From positions 56,369,268 to 56,433,267 of the forward strand of contig NC_062213.1 in NCBI RefSeq assembly GCF_902686445.1: a DNA stretch of 64,000 nucleotides, given 5' to 3'. The notes beneath the pieces were generated by a model. It had not been told where the DNA came from, did no database searches, and was given only the letters and a program-made list of their open reading frames with translations. Shown here one piece after another: positions 1-12,180 of the stretch. How positions within the stretch are numbered: position 1 is the first letter of the stretch; each line of letters starts with the position of its first letter. The DNA is from Sciurus carolinensis (Eukaryota > Chordata > Mammalia > Rodentia > Sciuridae). The position numbers and the translations under genes are program-made.

Positions 1-2289
1 TTGTATATCATGTGGGGTGTGTTCATTGGTTCCTCTTTAAGAAATGCAGGTAACATCTGTTGGGTATGGCTTTGTGTATGATGTTAGGTTTTGAAAACAT
101 CCAATGAGATCAGAATGTAGCAAGGTAATTTTAGTCATCAAAGGAGTGAGAGTTTACAGGGATTTTGTGTATAGATATCACCATCATTAAGGCTAGGATA
201 GAAGTTTAGTATAAGGGGATTGAATTTTTTTGTAAATAAGAGCTGTTCTCATTTCAATTATGATTGATTTGTAATTTTAAAATTCCTCTCTTTACAGATA
301 AAAAAATCTGCAAAAAATCCTTAATACTTAATAATAATTTCTTGTTTGTATAGTATAGGGTAGAAATTCTGAAGTCATTTTGCATGTGTAGTAAGATGAA
401 GAAAGTGACTGAATATGATCTCATTGTTGAGAACCAGGGTTCTCACTGTGGAATCAGAGAGAGAAAAATATATAATTGGGGATGGTATGGAAGAATCTAA
501 TGGTAGACTAGAGCCAGAAATATATAAATCCATAGTATTTTATGCATACACACATACATTTCTTAACTCATGATTAAAATATGCCACATTTATAATCAAA
601 GTCAGTATTTATTTCTTAAGAATAGACATTTGATGGGCTTAGAAGAAATCATACCTATAGCCTGGCAAACACCCAGATTCTGTTTTGAAATACCACAATA
701 TCATTCTCCAATGAAAAGAACCAGAAAAGGAGGACTACTTGGAAGAATATTTGACCTAGTTAAAGTATAGGCCACATTTTCATGTGGATTGGCATGGGAA
801 GACCATTCAATTACATAGGAAAAGTATACACCCTCTAATGGTATGTATTGAGGGAACATACATTTATTGATAAAACTGTGGAGAACAAACTCTGGGTAGC
901 TTGTAAGAAGCTAATAAGTTCTGAAGAGCTTAGAGACATGACTGATTCTAGGTCAGGGACACAGGAAGTTCAAGATGAGTCTGAAACATTTTATTGTTTC
1001 AAAAGGTAAGGAAGTTCTAAAAAGTAATGGAGACCATAAAAGGGACACTGGAGCTAGTTTGAAGGGACCCTGATGGCCAAAAACTGGACAATCTAATCAT
1101 CAATATAAATCTAATCATAATGGATGATAACTCATTAAATAAGAACCATGGGTTTCTACTGAAGCTAAAGAAATAAACTGGAGAAAAAAAAATCTCTTTA
1201 TTATCATAGAATGTTATATGATAAACATAGAGAAAAAGATATAGTTGGAAAAAAATCACTATTACATAACTATAATAGCAATAATTGACTCAGGCTCTAA
1301 TAGTTAATAAATGCTAAAACTACTAGATGAAAGTTTGATGGAGAACAGATAATTGCACCATTTCAGAGTATTTCCCCACAAATAACTTACCAGTTACAAA
1401 GAGAATGTTGTTGATTTTACATAAAGAAACCTAGTGGCAGCCATCTGAATTAAGTTATTGAAGTGAACACACTAGTAATGCGATCAACTGGCACCGTGCG
1501 CCTCTTGGTACTAAGATGCACTAAGGAGACAATATAAGTGGTGTGGTATTCCTGCCCAAGGTTCAAAACAAATTGTCACAAAACACACAAAAAGTTTATA
1601 TTAAAGGCAAAGCCATTAAAAAACTAATCTATACTCTTCAAAAATATCAATGTCATAAAATCAAAGAAAGCTGAGAAACTAATCCAAGTTAAAGGAAATT
1701 AAAAATACATAATAAGCAATTGCAATGGTGATCATGGACTAGATTATGGATCAAGAAAAACAAATAACATAAGGGTTGTTTTGGGTCAACTGGTGAAGTG
1801 GAATAAAAGCTGTATATAATAATGTTATAGCAATATTAGATTTTCTGAATTTGCTTACTGTCCTGTTAGTTGCGTAAGTGAGTATTCATATTCTTAGAGA
1901 TGACACACACACAAAAACACTTAGGAATAAAGGAACATAATCTGTGAAACCAACCTTCAAATGGTCCAGCATTAGTAATAATGAATGTGTGAAAAAATAT
2001 GTATATGAGAAAAGAGAAAAATATAGAGAAAATATGCAAAATGCTAATAATTAGTGAATATACGTAAGGGGTATGTAGTAGTTTATTGAAATATTCATGT
2101 AACTTCCTGCAAATTTGGATTTTAAAAAATAAAGATATAAAATAAGACATCATGAACTTACTTAACCTTTTCAAAACTCTAAGGCTAATAGTCAATGAAG
2201 GTTCTATTTTAAAAGAAGCACCTATAGCCTCTATGGCATTTTATCTGTAAATAGGGAAATCAAACAGAGCAAGCTACTCTTCCCTCCAT
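1..2289. other. unassigned AT-rich sequence
   Basis: I see no repeat family, RNA gene or exon that I can name. Reading frames are short and unconvincing: the 66-codon frame at 570-770 and the 109-codon minus-strand frame at 1866-2195 resemble nothing I recognise. The sequence may hold very old repeats beyond what can be recognised by eye. Confidence 0.5.
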
Positions 2290-2935
2290 AGTTCGAGTGT
2301 TATATACATAGCTGGTGGGACTGCAAATTGGAGCAATCACTTTGGAAAGCATTATGGAGATTTCTCAGAAAACCTGGAACAGAACCACCATTTGACTCAG
2401 TCATCCCACTCCCAGGTTTATACCCAAAGAACTTAAAATAGGCATACAACATTGACACAGTTACATTGATGTTTATAGCAGCTCAATTCACAATAGCTAA
2501 ACTATGGAACCAGCCTAGCTGTCCTTCAATGGATAAAGAAAATGTGGTATGTATACACAATGGAATATTACTCAGCCATAAAGAAGAATGAAATTATTGT
2601 ATTTGCCAGTAAATGGATAGAACTGAAGAACATCATGCTAAGTGAAATAAGCCAAAACCTGAATGTTCTCTCTGATATGCAGATGCTAACTCACAATAAG
2701 GTGGGGGTAAGAATAGAAGCACTTTGAATTAGACAAAGGGGAATGAAGGGAAGGGAGGGGGAGTGGGAACAGGAAAGACAGTAGAATGAATTGGACATTA
2801 TTTTCCTGTATGCATATATGAATACATGACCAATGTAATTCCACATCATGTGCAACCAGAAGAATGGGATGTTACTTCTACTTTCATGTATAACTAACAA
2901 CAACAACAACAACAACAACAACAATAACAACACAA
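2290..2935 (+). mobile_element. 5'-truncated L1: ORF2 3' end plus 3' UTR
   Basis: The translated sequence carries the usual L1 ORF2 C-terminal landmarks: a GGTAN(W)-type segment near 2310, then a frame (2542-2727) reading [13 protein letters not shown] followed by an [21 protein letters not shown] end. A purine-rich 3' UTR follows (2700-2800), and the element ends in a (AAC)n tail instead of a pure poly(A). It is the 3'-most ~650 bp only. ORF2 here has stops and substitutions, so it is non-coding today. It resembles the copy at 56780-57780 more than the younger copies at 16-23 and 40-45 kb, so I infer an older subfamily. Confidence 0.85.
2896..2932 (+). repeat. (AAC)n tail of the L1
   Basis: A near-perfect AAC trinucleotide run forms the 3' tail of the upstream L1. 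On the reverse strand it generates a poly-leucine reading frame (2691-2933) that is not a gene. Confidence 0.9.
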
Positions 2936-3119
2936 AGTTGGAGGGTTAGACTTTCTGCAAGAGAAAACTTCATATCCAGAAAATATAAAAATTATTACTG
3001 AAACCTACTTAAAGCTTTGTGATTTGAACAATTAAATGAATCCATTTGTGCATACTGAGATTATCCTTGTTGCCCATGTTTGGAGGTCATGATAAAAAAT
3101 AATTCCCCAGATTAGTGTG

Positions 3120-3446
3120 AAGCATCTTTTCCCCTATGTTTTCTTCTAGTAGTTTCATAGCTTTGTGTCTTATGTACAAGTCTTTGATACAATTTTGTGT
3201 TTATTTTTTTAATGAATGGTGTGAGATGTAATTTAATTCTTCTGTATATAAATATTCAATTTTCCCAACACTATTTATCAAAGAGATTATTCTTTCCTCA
3301 TTGTGTTTCTTTTCCACAAACTTCATTATATGGTGCCTTTATTGAAGATAACTGACAAATATGTACATGTTTTTCTGAGCACTCTATTCTGTTCCACTGG
3401 TCCGTATGTCTGTTTTTGCCACCTTGCTTTGATTACTATGGATATG
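3120..3446 (-). mobile_element. old L1 ORF2 fragment, part 1 (minus strand)
   Basis: Read on the minus strand this is the ORF2 region just after the RT domain; the plus-strand text contains the recurring L1 phrases TATTCTGTTCCACTGGTC and TTTGATTACTAT. The alignment stops at about 3446 and resumes at about 4349 with GAAATCAGGTAATG, the next expected piece of the same L1. I infer one L1 split by the two insertions between. It is far more diverged than the copies at 40-45 kb. Confidence 0.75.
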
Positions 3447-4001
3447 ATGGTTAATATTAGGTGAAAACTTGACAGGATTAAATAATACATAGTTGGTAAA
3501 ACATTATTTCTGTGAAGGTGTTTCTGGAATATATTGGCATGGGAGTTGATGGACTAAGTGAAAAGGATCTGCTTTTAGTGTGACGGGGTACCATACAATA
3601 GGTTGGAGCCCCAGAAAGAACAAAAAAATTAGGGGAAAGGCAAATTCATCCTCTTTCTTTCCTGGTACTGGAACATTTTTCTTCCTGCTCTTGGAAGTCA
3701 GAACTTCAGGTTCTCCAAACTTTGGACTCTGGGACCAGTGGCCTGCTAGATTCTCAGATCTTCAGTCTTGGACCAAGAGTTATTCTGTCTATTTCCTTGC
3801 TTCTGCAGTGTTTGAGCTTGAACTGAACCATGCTCCTGGCCTCCTTGACTATCATGGGTCTTCTGTGTCTGTCTCCATAATTACACAAGTTAACTTCTTT
3901 AATATATCATATATGTATGATTATTTCAATCAATCAATCAATCAATCAGTCATCTAGTCTCCTCTTGGTTCTGTCTCTATGGCAGACCCTAACTAATACA
4001 A
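3447..4001 (+). mobile_element. ancient interspersed repeat, copy 1 (family not named)
   Basis: The element starts with a TTAATATTAGGTGAAAACTTGACAGG-like motif (3451 on), passes a CTTCAGTCTTGGACC-type stretch, and ends in CTCTATGGCAGACCC then CTAACTAATAC. The same order of motifs recurs at 49625-50125, so both are copies of one mammalian repeat family. It interrupts an L1 (3120-5520) and is therefore younger than that L1. An internal CAAT tetranucleotide run sits near 3928-3950. The 125-codon frame at 3580-3957 lies wholly inside it and is not a gene. Confidence 0.55.
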
Positions 4002-4348
4002 CAGCTTCATAGTACAGTTTACCTTTGGTATCTCTGAAGCTTCCATTCTGGAACTCTCCACAGATACCAAAGTCTGTGGTTGCTCAAGTTCTTTGTATAA
4101 AATGGTGTAGTACTTGCAAATAACCCACACACATCATTGAATATACTTTAATTAATCTCTAGATTACTAATAATACCTAATATGTTGTAAATGCTATGTA
4201 AATATTTGTAATACTACATTGTTTTGGGAATAACTATAAGAATAAAAAAGTTGTACATGTTTGGATGATGATAAATTTTTTCTCAAATATTTTCAATCTG
4301 TATTTGAATTGACAGATGCAGAACCCATGAATACAGAGAACTAATTAT
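4002..4348 (-). mobile_element. non-autonomous DNA transposon remnant (Tigger/mariner-like)
   Basis: The body contains phrases of a common mammalian MITE: GATACCAAAGTCTGTGG, TAATCTCTAGATTACT and AATATGTTGTAAATGC. Its edges carry partly complementary termini (CAGTTTACC...; ...GAGAACTAATTATA) consistent with a TA target site. It lies directly beside the preceding repeat inside the split L1. I am confident it is a DNA-transposon fossil, less so of the family. Confidence 0.5.
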
Positions 4349-5520
4349 ATTTTGAAATCAGGTAATGAAATACCTCTAACTTTATTAATTTTACTCAAAA
4401 TAGTTTTGGCTATTCAGTTTTCTTTATTTAGTTCCACACAAATTTTGGAGTTGCTTTTTTGTTTCTGTGAAAAATTTCATTGCAATTTTGATTAAGATTG
4501 CATTGATTCTGTAGAAGAGTTTGGGTACCTTATTAAGTCTTTCTATCCATAAACCTGGGATGTAATTGTATGTTATTTGTGTCTTCTTCAAAATTTTCAT
4601 CAATACTTTTAAAGTTTTCATTGTACAAATCTTTCACATCCATAAGTAAGTTTTTCCCTAAGTATTTTTATTTTATTTTTGATGGTATTATAAATGGAAT
4701 TGCTTTTTGGGGTTCTTTTTGCAGTTATTTGTTAGTATATAGAATGCTACTGATTGTTTTTATGTTTATTTTCATCCTGTAACTTTACTGAATCCATCTG
4801 GTAGTTCTGTCTACCAAATGAATCAATTACTGAAGCCATTTGATACCATTACTGAATCCATTTGATAGTTTTTCAATGGAGTCTTGAGGGTATTCTAAAA
4901 ATAAGATCAGGGCATCTGCAAATAGTGATAATTTCACTTCTTCTTTTTCTATTTGGCGTCTTTTATTTCTTTTTCTTGCTTTATTGCTCTGGTTAGGACT
5001 TCCTGTACTGTGATGAATAAAAGTAGTGAGAGTGGGAACCTTGTTTTATTTCTAATCTCAGATGAAAAGCTGGAAGCTTTTCACCATTGAGTATGGTGTT
5101 AGCTGAGGGCTTGCCATATATGACTTTTGTTGTGTTGAAGTATGTTCCTTCTATACTAATTTCTTGAGAGTTTAATTTTGAAAGGAAATTGAATTTTATC
5201 AAATGCATATTTTGAGATGATCATGATTTTTTATCCTTTATTCTGTTTATGTGGTTTATCACATTTGTCGACTTACGTATGTTGAATGATACCTGCATCC
5301 AAAGATTAAATATTACTTGTTCATAGTGTGTAATTCAATTATGTGCCATTGAATTTATTTTACTAATATTTTGTTAAGGATATTTGCATCTATTTTCATC
5401 AAGGATATTGGTCTGTAATTTTCTTTTCCCATAGAGTCATTATCAGACTTTGATATAGGTTAATGTTAACCTCATAAAAATGACTAACTCAACTTTTTTG
5501 ATTTTATACTTGCATTGCTT
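4349..5520 (-). mobile_element. old L1 ORF2 fragment, part 2 (minus strand)
   Basis: This continues the L1 from 3446 toward its 5' end. On the minus strand it covers the RT core: plus-strand text such as GGCATCTGCAAATAGTGATA is the reverse complement of the region around the L1 catalytic FADD motif, and GCTTGCCATATATGAC marks the segment upstream. Many small indels and stops are present. The sequence becomes unrecognisable AT-rich DNA after about 5520. Confidence 0.75.
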
Positions 5521-5939
5521 TTATGTTGTGTATTTCTCTACCTTTAATATTAAAATTTACTTAACATTAAATAATTCAGTAATATAAAATTAAATAATCT
5601 AAGATTAAATTTAATGACATTAAATTTAAATTTTACTACTTAATATTAAATTTTGCTATATTTTTATTATTCTTATATATATGTATAATTTCAGGAGCAT
5701 TAACAGTATCATTGCTACTAATTAGACTAAGATTTCTTTGGAACTCTATTTTTCTATGGAATATATTAGATTCTACTAAGTATAAAAAGTCAAAATACTA
5801 TGTGGAGAAATAATTTTTTGCATTTATGTCTCTAATTTGATATATAATTAGGTTTCTTCTTACTTCGTTTTCATATTTTTGGGCTTTGCTTCAATTCTTG
5901 TTCCTTCTGTCACCTTTCTTTTCACTTTCTATAGCTATT
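5521..5939. other. AT-rich stretch, nothing assignable
   Basis: This stretch is dominated by TAATATTAAATT-like imperfect repeats (5560-5670) and T-rich sequence. Part may be decayed L1, but I cannot support it. Confidence 0.4.
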
Positions 5940-6985
5940 TATTTTTATAACCAGTTATTTTATGGTACAAAAAGTTCTTTTTCAAATATAATTTGCTAAA
6001 TAAATACATGCTATTTTTCATATAGAGAAGATGGCATATTAGATATACCATTTTGAACTTTTTTCACTTTGTAGTATAGCCTGGTGATCATTCCATACAA
6101 GGGTATTACAGTCTTCTTCATTCTTTTCTATGCTATGTGTTACTTAATTTATCATAATTTATTTAACCAGTACCTATTGATGGATATTTGAATTATTTCT
6201 AGTGCTAGTATTAAAAATCTGTATTGAATAACCTTGTAAATAAAACATTTCACAGTTTTGCCACTTTTGGACAGATTCCTAGATTTGGGATTGCTGAGTC
6301 AAAAGGAAAATGCATAAGTAGTTTTTATAGATACTGCCAAATATTTGTGTGTACCTTTTCTTTCTTTCTTTTTCCTTTTTCTTTTTCTTTTTCTTTTTTT
6401 TTGCATTCCCACTTCACATCTGATTGCTCCATTACAACAAAATAATATATTGTTTGTTTGAATTTTTGTCAGTTTTAGGGGGAAAGTGAGATCTTGAATT
6501 TTAATTTATGAGTTAGATTGGCCATCTTTTCTCATACACTTTATTTCTTCTTCCATGTTTTGTTTGCTCACATTTTTGGTCTACATTTCTATTTTTTTCC
6601 CTTCAATTTTTAGGATGTCTTTGAATCACAAAATATTATCCCTTTGTCTATGATGAAAATTATAATCTCTAAATTTGTCCTTTATGTTTGCTTATGGTAT
6701 TTTTTCCTATATACAATTTATATTTTTTACTTTAGTTCAGTCAAATTTTATCTTTTATTGCTTCTGAATATTAAATTAGGGATATTTTTCTAACTTCTAG
6801 AATATAAGGAAATTCATTTTATTTTTCCATTGGATAGTTTCTTTGTTTTAGTTTTATATTGTAGATTTCTGATCTGTCAGTGTGAAATAAAGACCCAGGT
6901 TTTTATTTTTCTTTTGTTATGACACCATAATAAACACTCATCTTTTTTTCACTGACTTGCAATGCTACCTTTGTCAAATAAAATT
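5940..6985 (-). mobile_element. L1M-type fragment, ORF2 3' end and 3' UTR (minus strand)
   Basis: The plus strand reads in the order expected for a reversed old L1: a GATGGATATTTGAATT segment (6180), then GATTGCTGAGTCAAAAGG (6290), and later CCTTTGTCTATGATG and a CTTATGGTATTTTTTCC segment (6640-6710). These match the conserved reverse-complement landmarks of the L1 ORF2 C-terminus. Divergence is high and the boundaries are approximate. Confidence 0.65.
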
Positions 6986-7315
6986 ATGTATTTTAGGCTT
7001 CGGAAGCACATACAAACATATCTAGAATCAGAGCTAGATGTTGTTTTTAATATTTGACAACATAAATTATTTTCATTTTAAAAAATGTCAACTCAAATTC
7101 AATTTAACTATAGATATTTCATGAGAGTTCTTATTAAAATGCAAATACTGTAGATTAAAAATAGAAGTAAAGTTTTCAGGACACTAGTGTACACAATACT
7201 ACAAAGATATATAAGACTAGGATCTTACGGTTTGATGAAGAGATGGATATACTTAGAGATTATTTAAATATATTTTTAAATTTGAGGGCTGTTGTAATCT
7301 ATGCACAGCACTTGC

Positions 7316-7317
<2 letters not shown>

Positions 7318-7357
<40 letters not shown>
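7318..7357. repeat. (TA)n microsatellite
   Basis: About 20 uninterrupted TA dinucleotides. The 65-codon frame spanning it (7243-7440) only reads Tyr-Ile repeats through the microsatellite. Confidence 0.95.
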
Positions 7358-7359
<2 letters not shown>

Positions 7360-8618
7360 ACACAGATTCTTCAATATAGAGATGTAAAGAAACTAAGAAA
7401 AACAATTACATATATTTTATGTCTACTCCTTGATTATTAGTTGGTTGTTTGTTCTAATTTTTATTTACAAGGTAGACCTAAAAGACTAGTCATCAAGCTG
7501 AGTAGATGAAGAGCAATAAACTATGGAGAGAGAAAAATCACATAAATGGAAGACAAGAGTCCAAAGCTAATGGATTTATTTGGGTTCTGAATTTAAAAAC
7601 AGAGTCCATTGTGAAATAAGAGAAACTTTGAATCTGTTTCATGTTTAGTATTTGAATGTTCAGACACTCAGGCAGGGGTCTCCTCCATCATCCCCAGGGT
7701 GGATGATGCCAGAGGAGATGGAACACCTTTAATCACGTGGTCAGATGCACTTGCTTTCTGCCTGAGATCCACTGCCCCTGGCCTACTCAACAGAGTTCAG
7801 AAGGGCTTTACCATGGGGAAAAGAGGAGCACTGGTTTTCCACTAGAAGGTTAATTAAACTCCAATTTTTCTTTCTTCTTGCTTGATATTTGAGTGATTAG
7901 AAGAACTTTTCCTCATCTGTCAGATGCTGAGGAAAGGAACTGGAAAATGGAATCCTGGGACAAAGACATATGAGCCTGTTTCCTCACAGAGAAGCATTTC
8001 AGGAAAAGCTGTGGGTAAATGTATTTTTCCTTCCGAATAAATCTCCATCCCATGCTAGCGTTGTATATTGAAATGCTACCCTGGGGAGTAAAGTGATAGA
8101 AAGCAATGTTAGAGAGATGTCTCAGCTAACAACCCTTGTGAAAAATAGCCTGTCATTGCTCAATCAATGTCATTTCCAAGTCCTGCAAGGAAATTATTTG
8201 TGGGGAGTGGTTATCTGACAATTCATACATCATTTTGATCCACCTCTGCCCTGGGTTTGGTCAGATGGATTTAGAGATTTAATTAAAGACAGATATCACA
8301 TATCACTTTCAGCTCTTTTTTTTTTTTTTTTTTTGAGTTTGATTGGAGTGTTCACATGACCTTTCAGGCCTAGGTTGTATTTGTATTCCTGAAATTACTT
8401 TATTAACTTTCTTAAAGTCAGGCTAAAATGAATATTTGAACACATATCATGGAGCATGATAAAATAAGAAGAATCAGAAATGGAAAGAAAAATAAAATTG
8501 ACTGTCTAATTAGCAAGACCTGTCTACTGTCACTTCCCACTCTATTCTTGTCTGAAGGGGACAGGATGCCTATTTTTTCTCAAGTTTTAAAATATAACCA
8601 AATATCAAAGTACAACTA
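7358..8618. other. unassigned sequence with one poly(T) run
   Basis: No named family or exon recognised. A T run near 8318-8335 has no recognisable element body beside it. Confidence 0.4.
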
Positions 8619-8659
8619 TTTCTTATTAATTTTTTGATAATTTCTTATTAATTTTTTGA
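8619..8659. repeat. 19-bp tandem duplication
   Basis: The unit TTTCTTATTAATTTTTTGA occurs at 8619-8637 and again at 8641-8659, separated by TAA. It looks like a small local replication-slippage duplication. Confidence 0.85.
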
Positions 8660-8870
8660 GTATTTACCTTGTACCAGTGGCTTAATATATACCTTACTTA
8701 ATTTTATTTAATCATCATGCCAACTGTATGAAATAGGTGCTACTGTCCTACTCTGCAGATGTGGAATCTTAGGGCTAGGAGAGCTTAATAACTTGTATAA
8801 AATATCAAAACCACTAAGATTTGAACCCAAGTGTATCTGATTTCCAAGCACATGTTCTTTGTAACTAGTC
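8660..8870 (-). mobile_element. MIR SINE (minus strand)
   Basis: It shows the reversed MIR order: ATTTAATCATCATGCCAACT, then a CTCTGCAGATGTGGAA segment, then AAGATTTGAACCCAAGTGT followed by a TTCCAAGCACATGTTCTTT segment. MIRs are ancient tRNA-derived mammalian SINEs moved by L2. Confidence 0.75.
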
Positions 8871-10470
8871 TTCATTTATATGAAAAGTTCCATAAAATGT
8901 TTAGATTTGGAACTTTATTTTGGGCTTAAAATATATGTTAGAAATTTGATGTGCTATCCTGGAAAATATTGAGAAAAGGTCATAATCAGTGAGTTGAGTT
9001 CTGAACATCTGGTATACTGTGTGGATACTAAGAATGTGTTTTTAGCTGTGTGTTTATGAATGAATGAATGTTTTGATGGAGAAATTTGTATTTATAGAAG
9101 CACAGATACAGACGTCTAAGAGTTCCTGAGCTGATTAATGGACCATTGCATGTTGTAGGTTGGTTATCAAGAGTTCAGTTTATGATTTCCTATGGAATCA
9201 GTGTTGCATGACATGCTTATGTATCAAGGTCAACTCATAACAACCCGTGATTTTAAAATGATTAGAAAAGATACTATATTTGACCTTAGTCAAAAGGTCT
9301 AGAAGTGATGGGAAAAAACCCACCATTTTATCTCTTTGCTTATGATCATATCTTCAGACTCATGAGTGGTACCTGAAACATAGGAGAGAATAAAGAATAT
9401 GTTGTGTAATGAATAAACAAATGAGTGAGTGAAAATGAAGAACAATACCCATCACAGTAAAGATCTAAGTGCTCTATTATTGCTTCCATTGGAAAGTACA
9501 TTCAGAATTCTAAGTTGGAATGCCAGTAACTTATATCTCCCCATCCTTTCCCAAATACACAAAAGGTTGAGTGAAGACCCCTCCTTAGGCCACTGGTTTA
9601 TTTTCCACAGTTTGGGATCAGGTCTCTAGCACAGACTTAGAATCACTGTGCTAGAATGAAGGGCTGAGGAGAAGGGAATCATCTAGATTGGGACATTGAT
9701 GAGGAGGAGGGTATGGTGGAAAGAATGTGGAAGGGTTTGAGTGGGAAGAGGAAGGAGGGAAAGAGAGACATACTCATTGATGGTGCAGTAGAAAGAACTT
9801 CTGTACCTGGCTGCAGTGACTCTGAGCACATCAAAATTGTGTGTAAATTAGGATGGGGTGTGTGTATGTGTGTGTAATCAAAAAAGACTGATTTTTATTG
9901 TAGATAATAAATATCCATCTCAACATTTTATCTACAGTGCAAGCATGTACATTAGAGTTTTTCATCTCAAACTATCCATTAGAAGCAATTCTAAAGAGAG
10001 ACAGGAGATTAATCTATGCTAGACTAACAGGATTGGTGAGTTAGGCAAAAATTTTTAACATCACGCTAAAGAAAATATCCTCTCAATCCACTTTTGATTC
10101 ATGCATATGTTTTAATAAGAGTTTCACATAAGAAAATGATGACTTGTGAGGCAAAGAAAGTCCAATGAAACAGAATACCTGCATGGGAGTACTTGGAAAT
10201 AGGTTCACATTTGCAGTATTGGTATTGACACCATAAAATATTAGAATCTGTGGAAGAAGTGGTAGCTATTTTATTTTTGTCCAAGTTCCTGCTTCCCAGA
10301 AAACATGAGTTCTCCTAAAATTTGTTTTATATTCCTTTGTACACCAATAACATCCAGGTTTTGCAGTCTTTCTTAGAATCCTCTCTTTTGACTAATAGCC
10401 AAGTCATTTCTTGGTAGAGAGCTTGTTAATAAAGGAAGCTATTTAATCCTTTTAGTCCATGAAGATACAA

Positions 10471-10471
<1 letters not shown>
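8871..10471. other. unassigned sequence
   Basis: No supportable gene or named repeat. A short GAATGAATGAATG run lies near 9058, and a purine-rich block lies at 9660-9770. Confidence 0.4.

Positions 10472-10510
<39 letters not shown>
10472..10510. repeat. (TG)n microsatellite
   Basis: About 19 uninterrupted TG dinucleotides. Confidence 0.95.
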
Positions 10511-10513
<3 letters not shown>

Positions 10514-10953
10514 TACAGTAGCACTGCTTACAGAAAAATGTTGCAGAAAGCCTTTCAAGAAGTGCACAGATCTAAGTCCCAAACTACGGTGGCTCTCAAG
10601 GTAGAATTATTACTATCTGGAGTATTCTAAGAACAGCTTCAATTTAAAGTTTCCCTTGTGGGTTCTTCTGAAGTAAATGAATTAAAACATGGATCTTTGA
10701 GTTTCTCACATTTTCTTAGTACTCCCTTTCTTTTGGAATATATTTCTATTTTAATTAGCAAACATTCGACTGTCAGCAAAAACACTCAAATAATTTAAGC
10801 AAAACTAGTATGTTGAAAGGATGCAATGACCCAAGAAGAGAAGTGAAGTCAAACTTCACCAAGAGGGGGAGTCAGAAGTGGAGTCATTCTGATCCATCTC
10901 ACTCTTGCTCTCTGTATCCCTCTCTTTGGGCCTACATGTATCTCTGCACTCTC

Positions 10954-10954
<1 letters not shown>

Positions 10955-10993
<39 letters not shown>
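10955..10993. repeat. (CT)n microsatellite
   Basis: About 18 CT dinucleotides. Overlapping frames on both strands (10810-11117) read Ser-Leu or Arg-Glu repeats through it and are not genes. Confidence 0.95.
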
Positions 10994-10994
<1 letters not shown>

Positions 10995-11214
10995 TATTTG
11001 ACTCATGTATATCATGGAAAAATAGCCTTCCCAGCTCCATTATTGTCCACTCTATTTCATGCTCACAATGTGGAATTGCCAAGTAAATTTCTGGAAGAGA
11101 AAATCTGGTTGAATTGATTCAAGTTGGTTTTCTACTCCTGGCTCAACCATCTGTGGCCAGAGAGCAGGCAGAGCTATGACTGCAAGAGTCCATTACTGAT
11201 GGTTGCTGGGAATA

Positions 11215-11295
11215 AAAGCAGCTAGCATTTATATAACATTTGCTAAAAGCCACACACTGTGTTAAATGTTTTACATATGTCAGCTCATATACCAG
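11215..11295 (-). mobile_element. MIR SINE fragment (minus strand)
   Basis: AGCATTTATATAACATTTGC followed by a CACACACTGTGTTAAATG segment and TTTTACATATGTCAGCTCAT matches the reversed MIR 3' half. Confidence 0.65.
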
Positions 11296-11679
11296 GAAAG
11301 GCATTGACTGGCCTCAGTCTTGGACACCATCCACAGCGTTTTAGCTCTTCTTGGTGTCTGGGCAGTCATTTTAGAGATTATTCCCTTATGAGTGTTCAGA
11401 TAAAACCCTAATGTAACTTATTTGTGACCTGTGTTTAAAGAAAATAAATTCTTGAATGAATTAATATATACTGGATAGCCTGTGATTTTTATTTTTAGTC
11501 TCTCTCCAATTCTAGGTTTGTCTTGGTATTCTTAATCATTTTGTATCCCTCTTTTTCTTTAATCATAAAAATTCCTAGAGATTAGTGGGCTTCTTTTGCT
11601 GGGTCTCTTGTATTAATGGCACAGAGGGCAAGAATGGTGGGAGGGCAAGAATAAGTTCTTAGAGATTAGAAGAGGGTGT

Positions 11680-11850
11680 AAATCGAAGCTGTTGCTTCTA
11701 GCTTTGGAACCTTGGTCAAATCTTTTAACTTCCTTCACTCTTGGTTTCCTCATTTTAAGATGTAGAAATAGTATGTTAAATGCAGGATTCAAAATAATGT
11801 TTATAAAGGACCAAGTTCATAGTATGTCTTTGGTTAATCACACAAAATGA
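11680..11850 (+). mobile_element. MIR SINE (plus strand)
   Basis: It contains GGAACCTTGGTCAAATC, CTTGGTTTCCTCATTTTAAG and a later TAAAGGACCAAGTTCATAGT segment, in the order of the MIR core and 3' half. Confidence 0.65.
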
Positions 11851-11869
11851 TATTTCTCACCATATACAG

Positions 11870-12180
11870 AAGTGTCTTAACTCATGATGGGGGTACAACA
11901 ACAGAACTAATTGTAAGTTGAAAGTGCCATATGTTGAAAATTCATTTAATACACTTAACCTACTGAAGATTACAGCTCAATAATGCTGTTTTAAAATCTT
12001 ACCCTTTGGAAAAACATTGTGTCTTTCTGCAAAATATGGTCATTTTAGTTTGTTTGATCAAACACAGGCAATTTGTGCTTTTCACTGTATTTGATCATGG
12101 CCTACAGGCATACATATAATATCAGTGAAGGAAAATGATCCCTGATTATGTCCTGAAAAACCATTAGTAAGTCAAGAGCA
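11870..12180 (+). mobile_element. DNA-transposon remnant (Tigger-like)
   Basis: The start (CTCATGATGGGGGTACAACA, then AATTGTAAGTTGAAAGTG and ATTCATTTAATACACTTAAC) and the end (ACCATTAGTAAGTCAAG) follow a common mammalian Tigger-type repeat whose ends both contain a GTAAGTC-like motif. The middle is diverged or deleted. Confidence 0.5.

Noticed and set aside
3580..3957. 125-codon frame as a coding exon
   Set aside because: It is contained in an ancient repeat with a second copy at 49.6 kb and ends in a CAAT tetranucleotide run.
6990..7015. U6 snRNA-like words (GCTTCGGAAGCACATACAAA)
   Set aside because: Only about 20 bp resemble the U6 5' end; the downstream U6 body and T-run terminator are missing.
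10810..11117. Ser-Leu and Arg-Glu repeat proteins on both strands
   Set aside because: They are translations of a (CT)n microsatellite.
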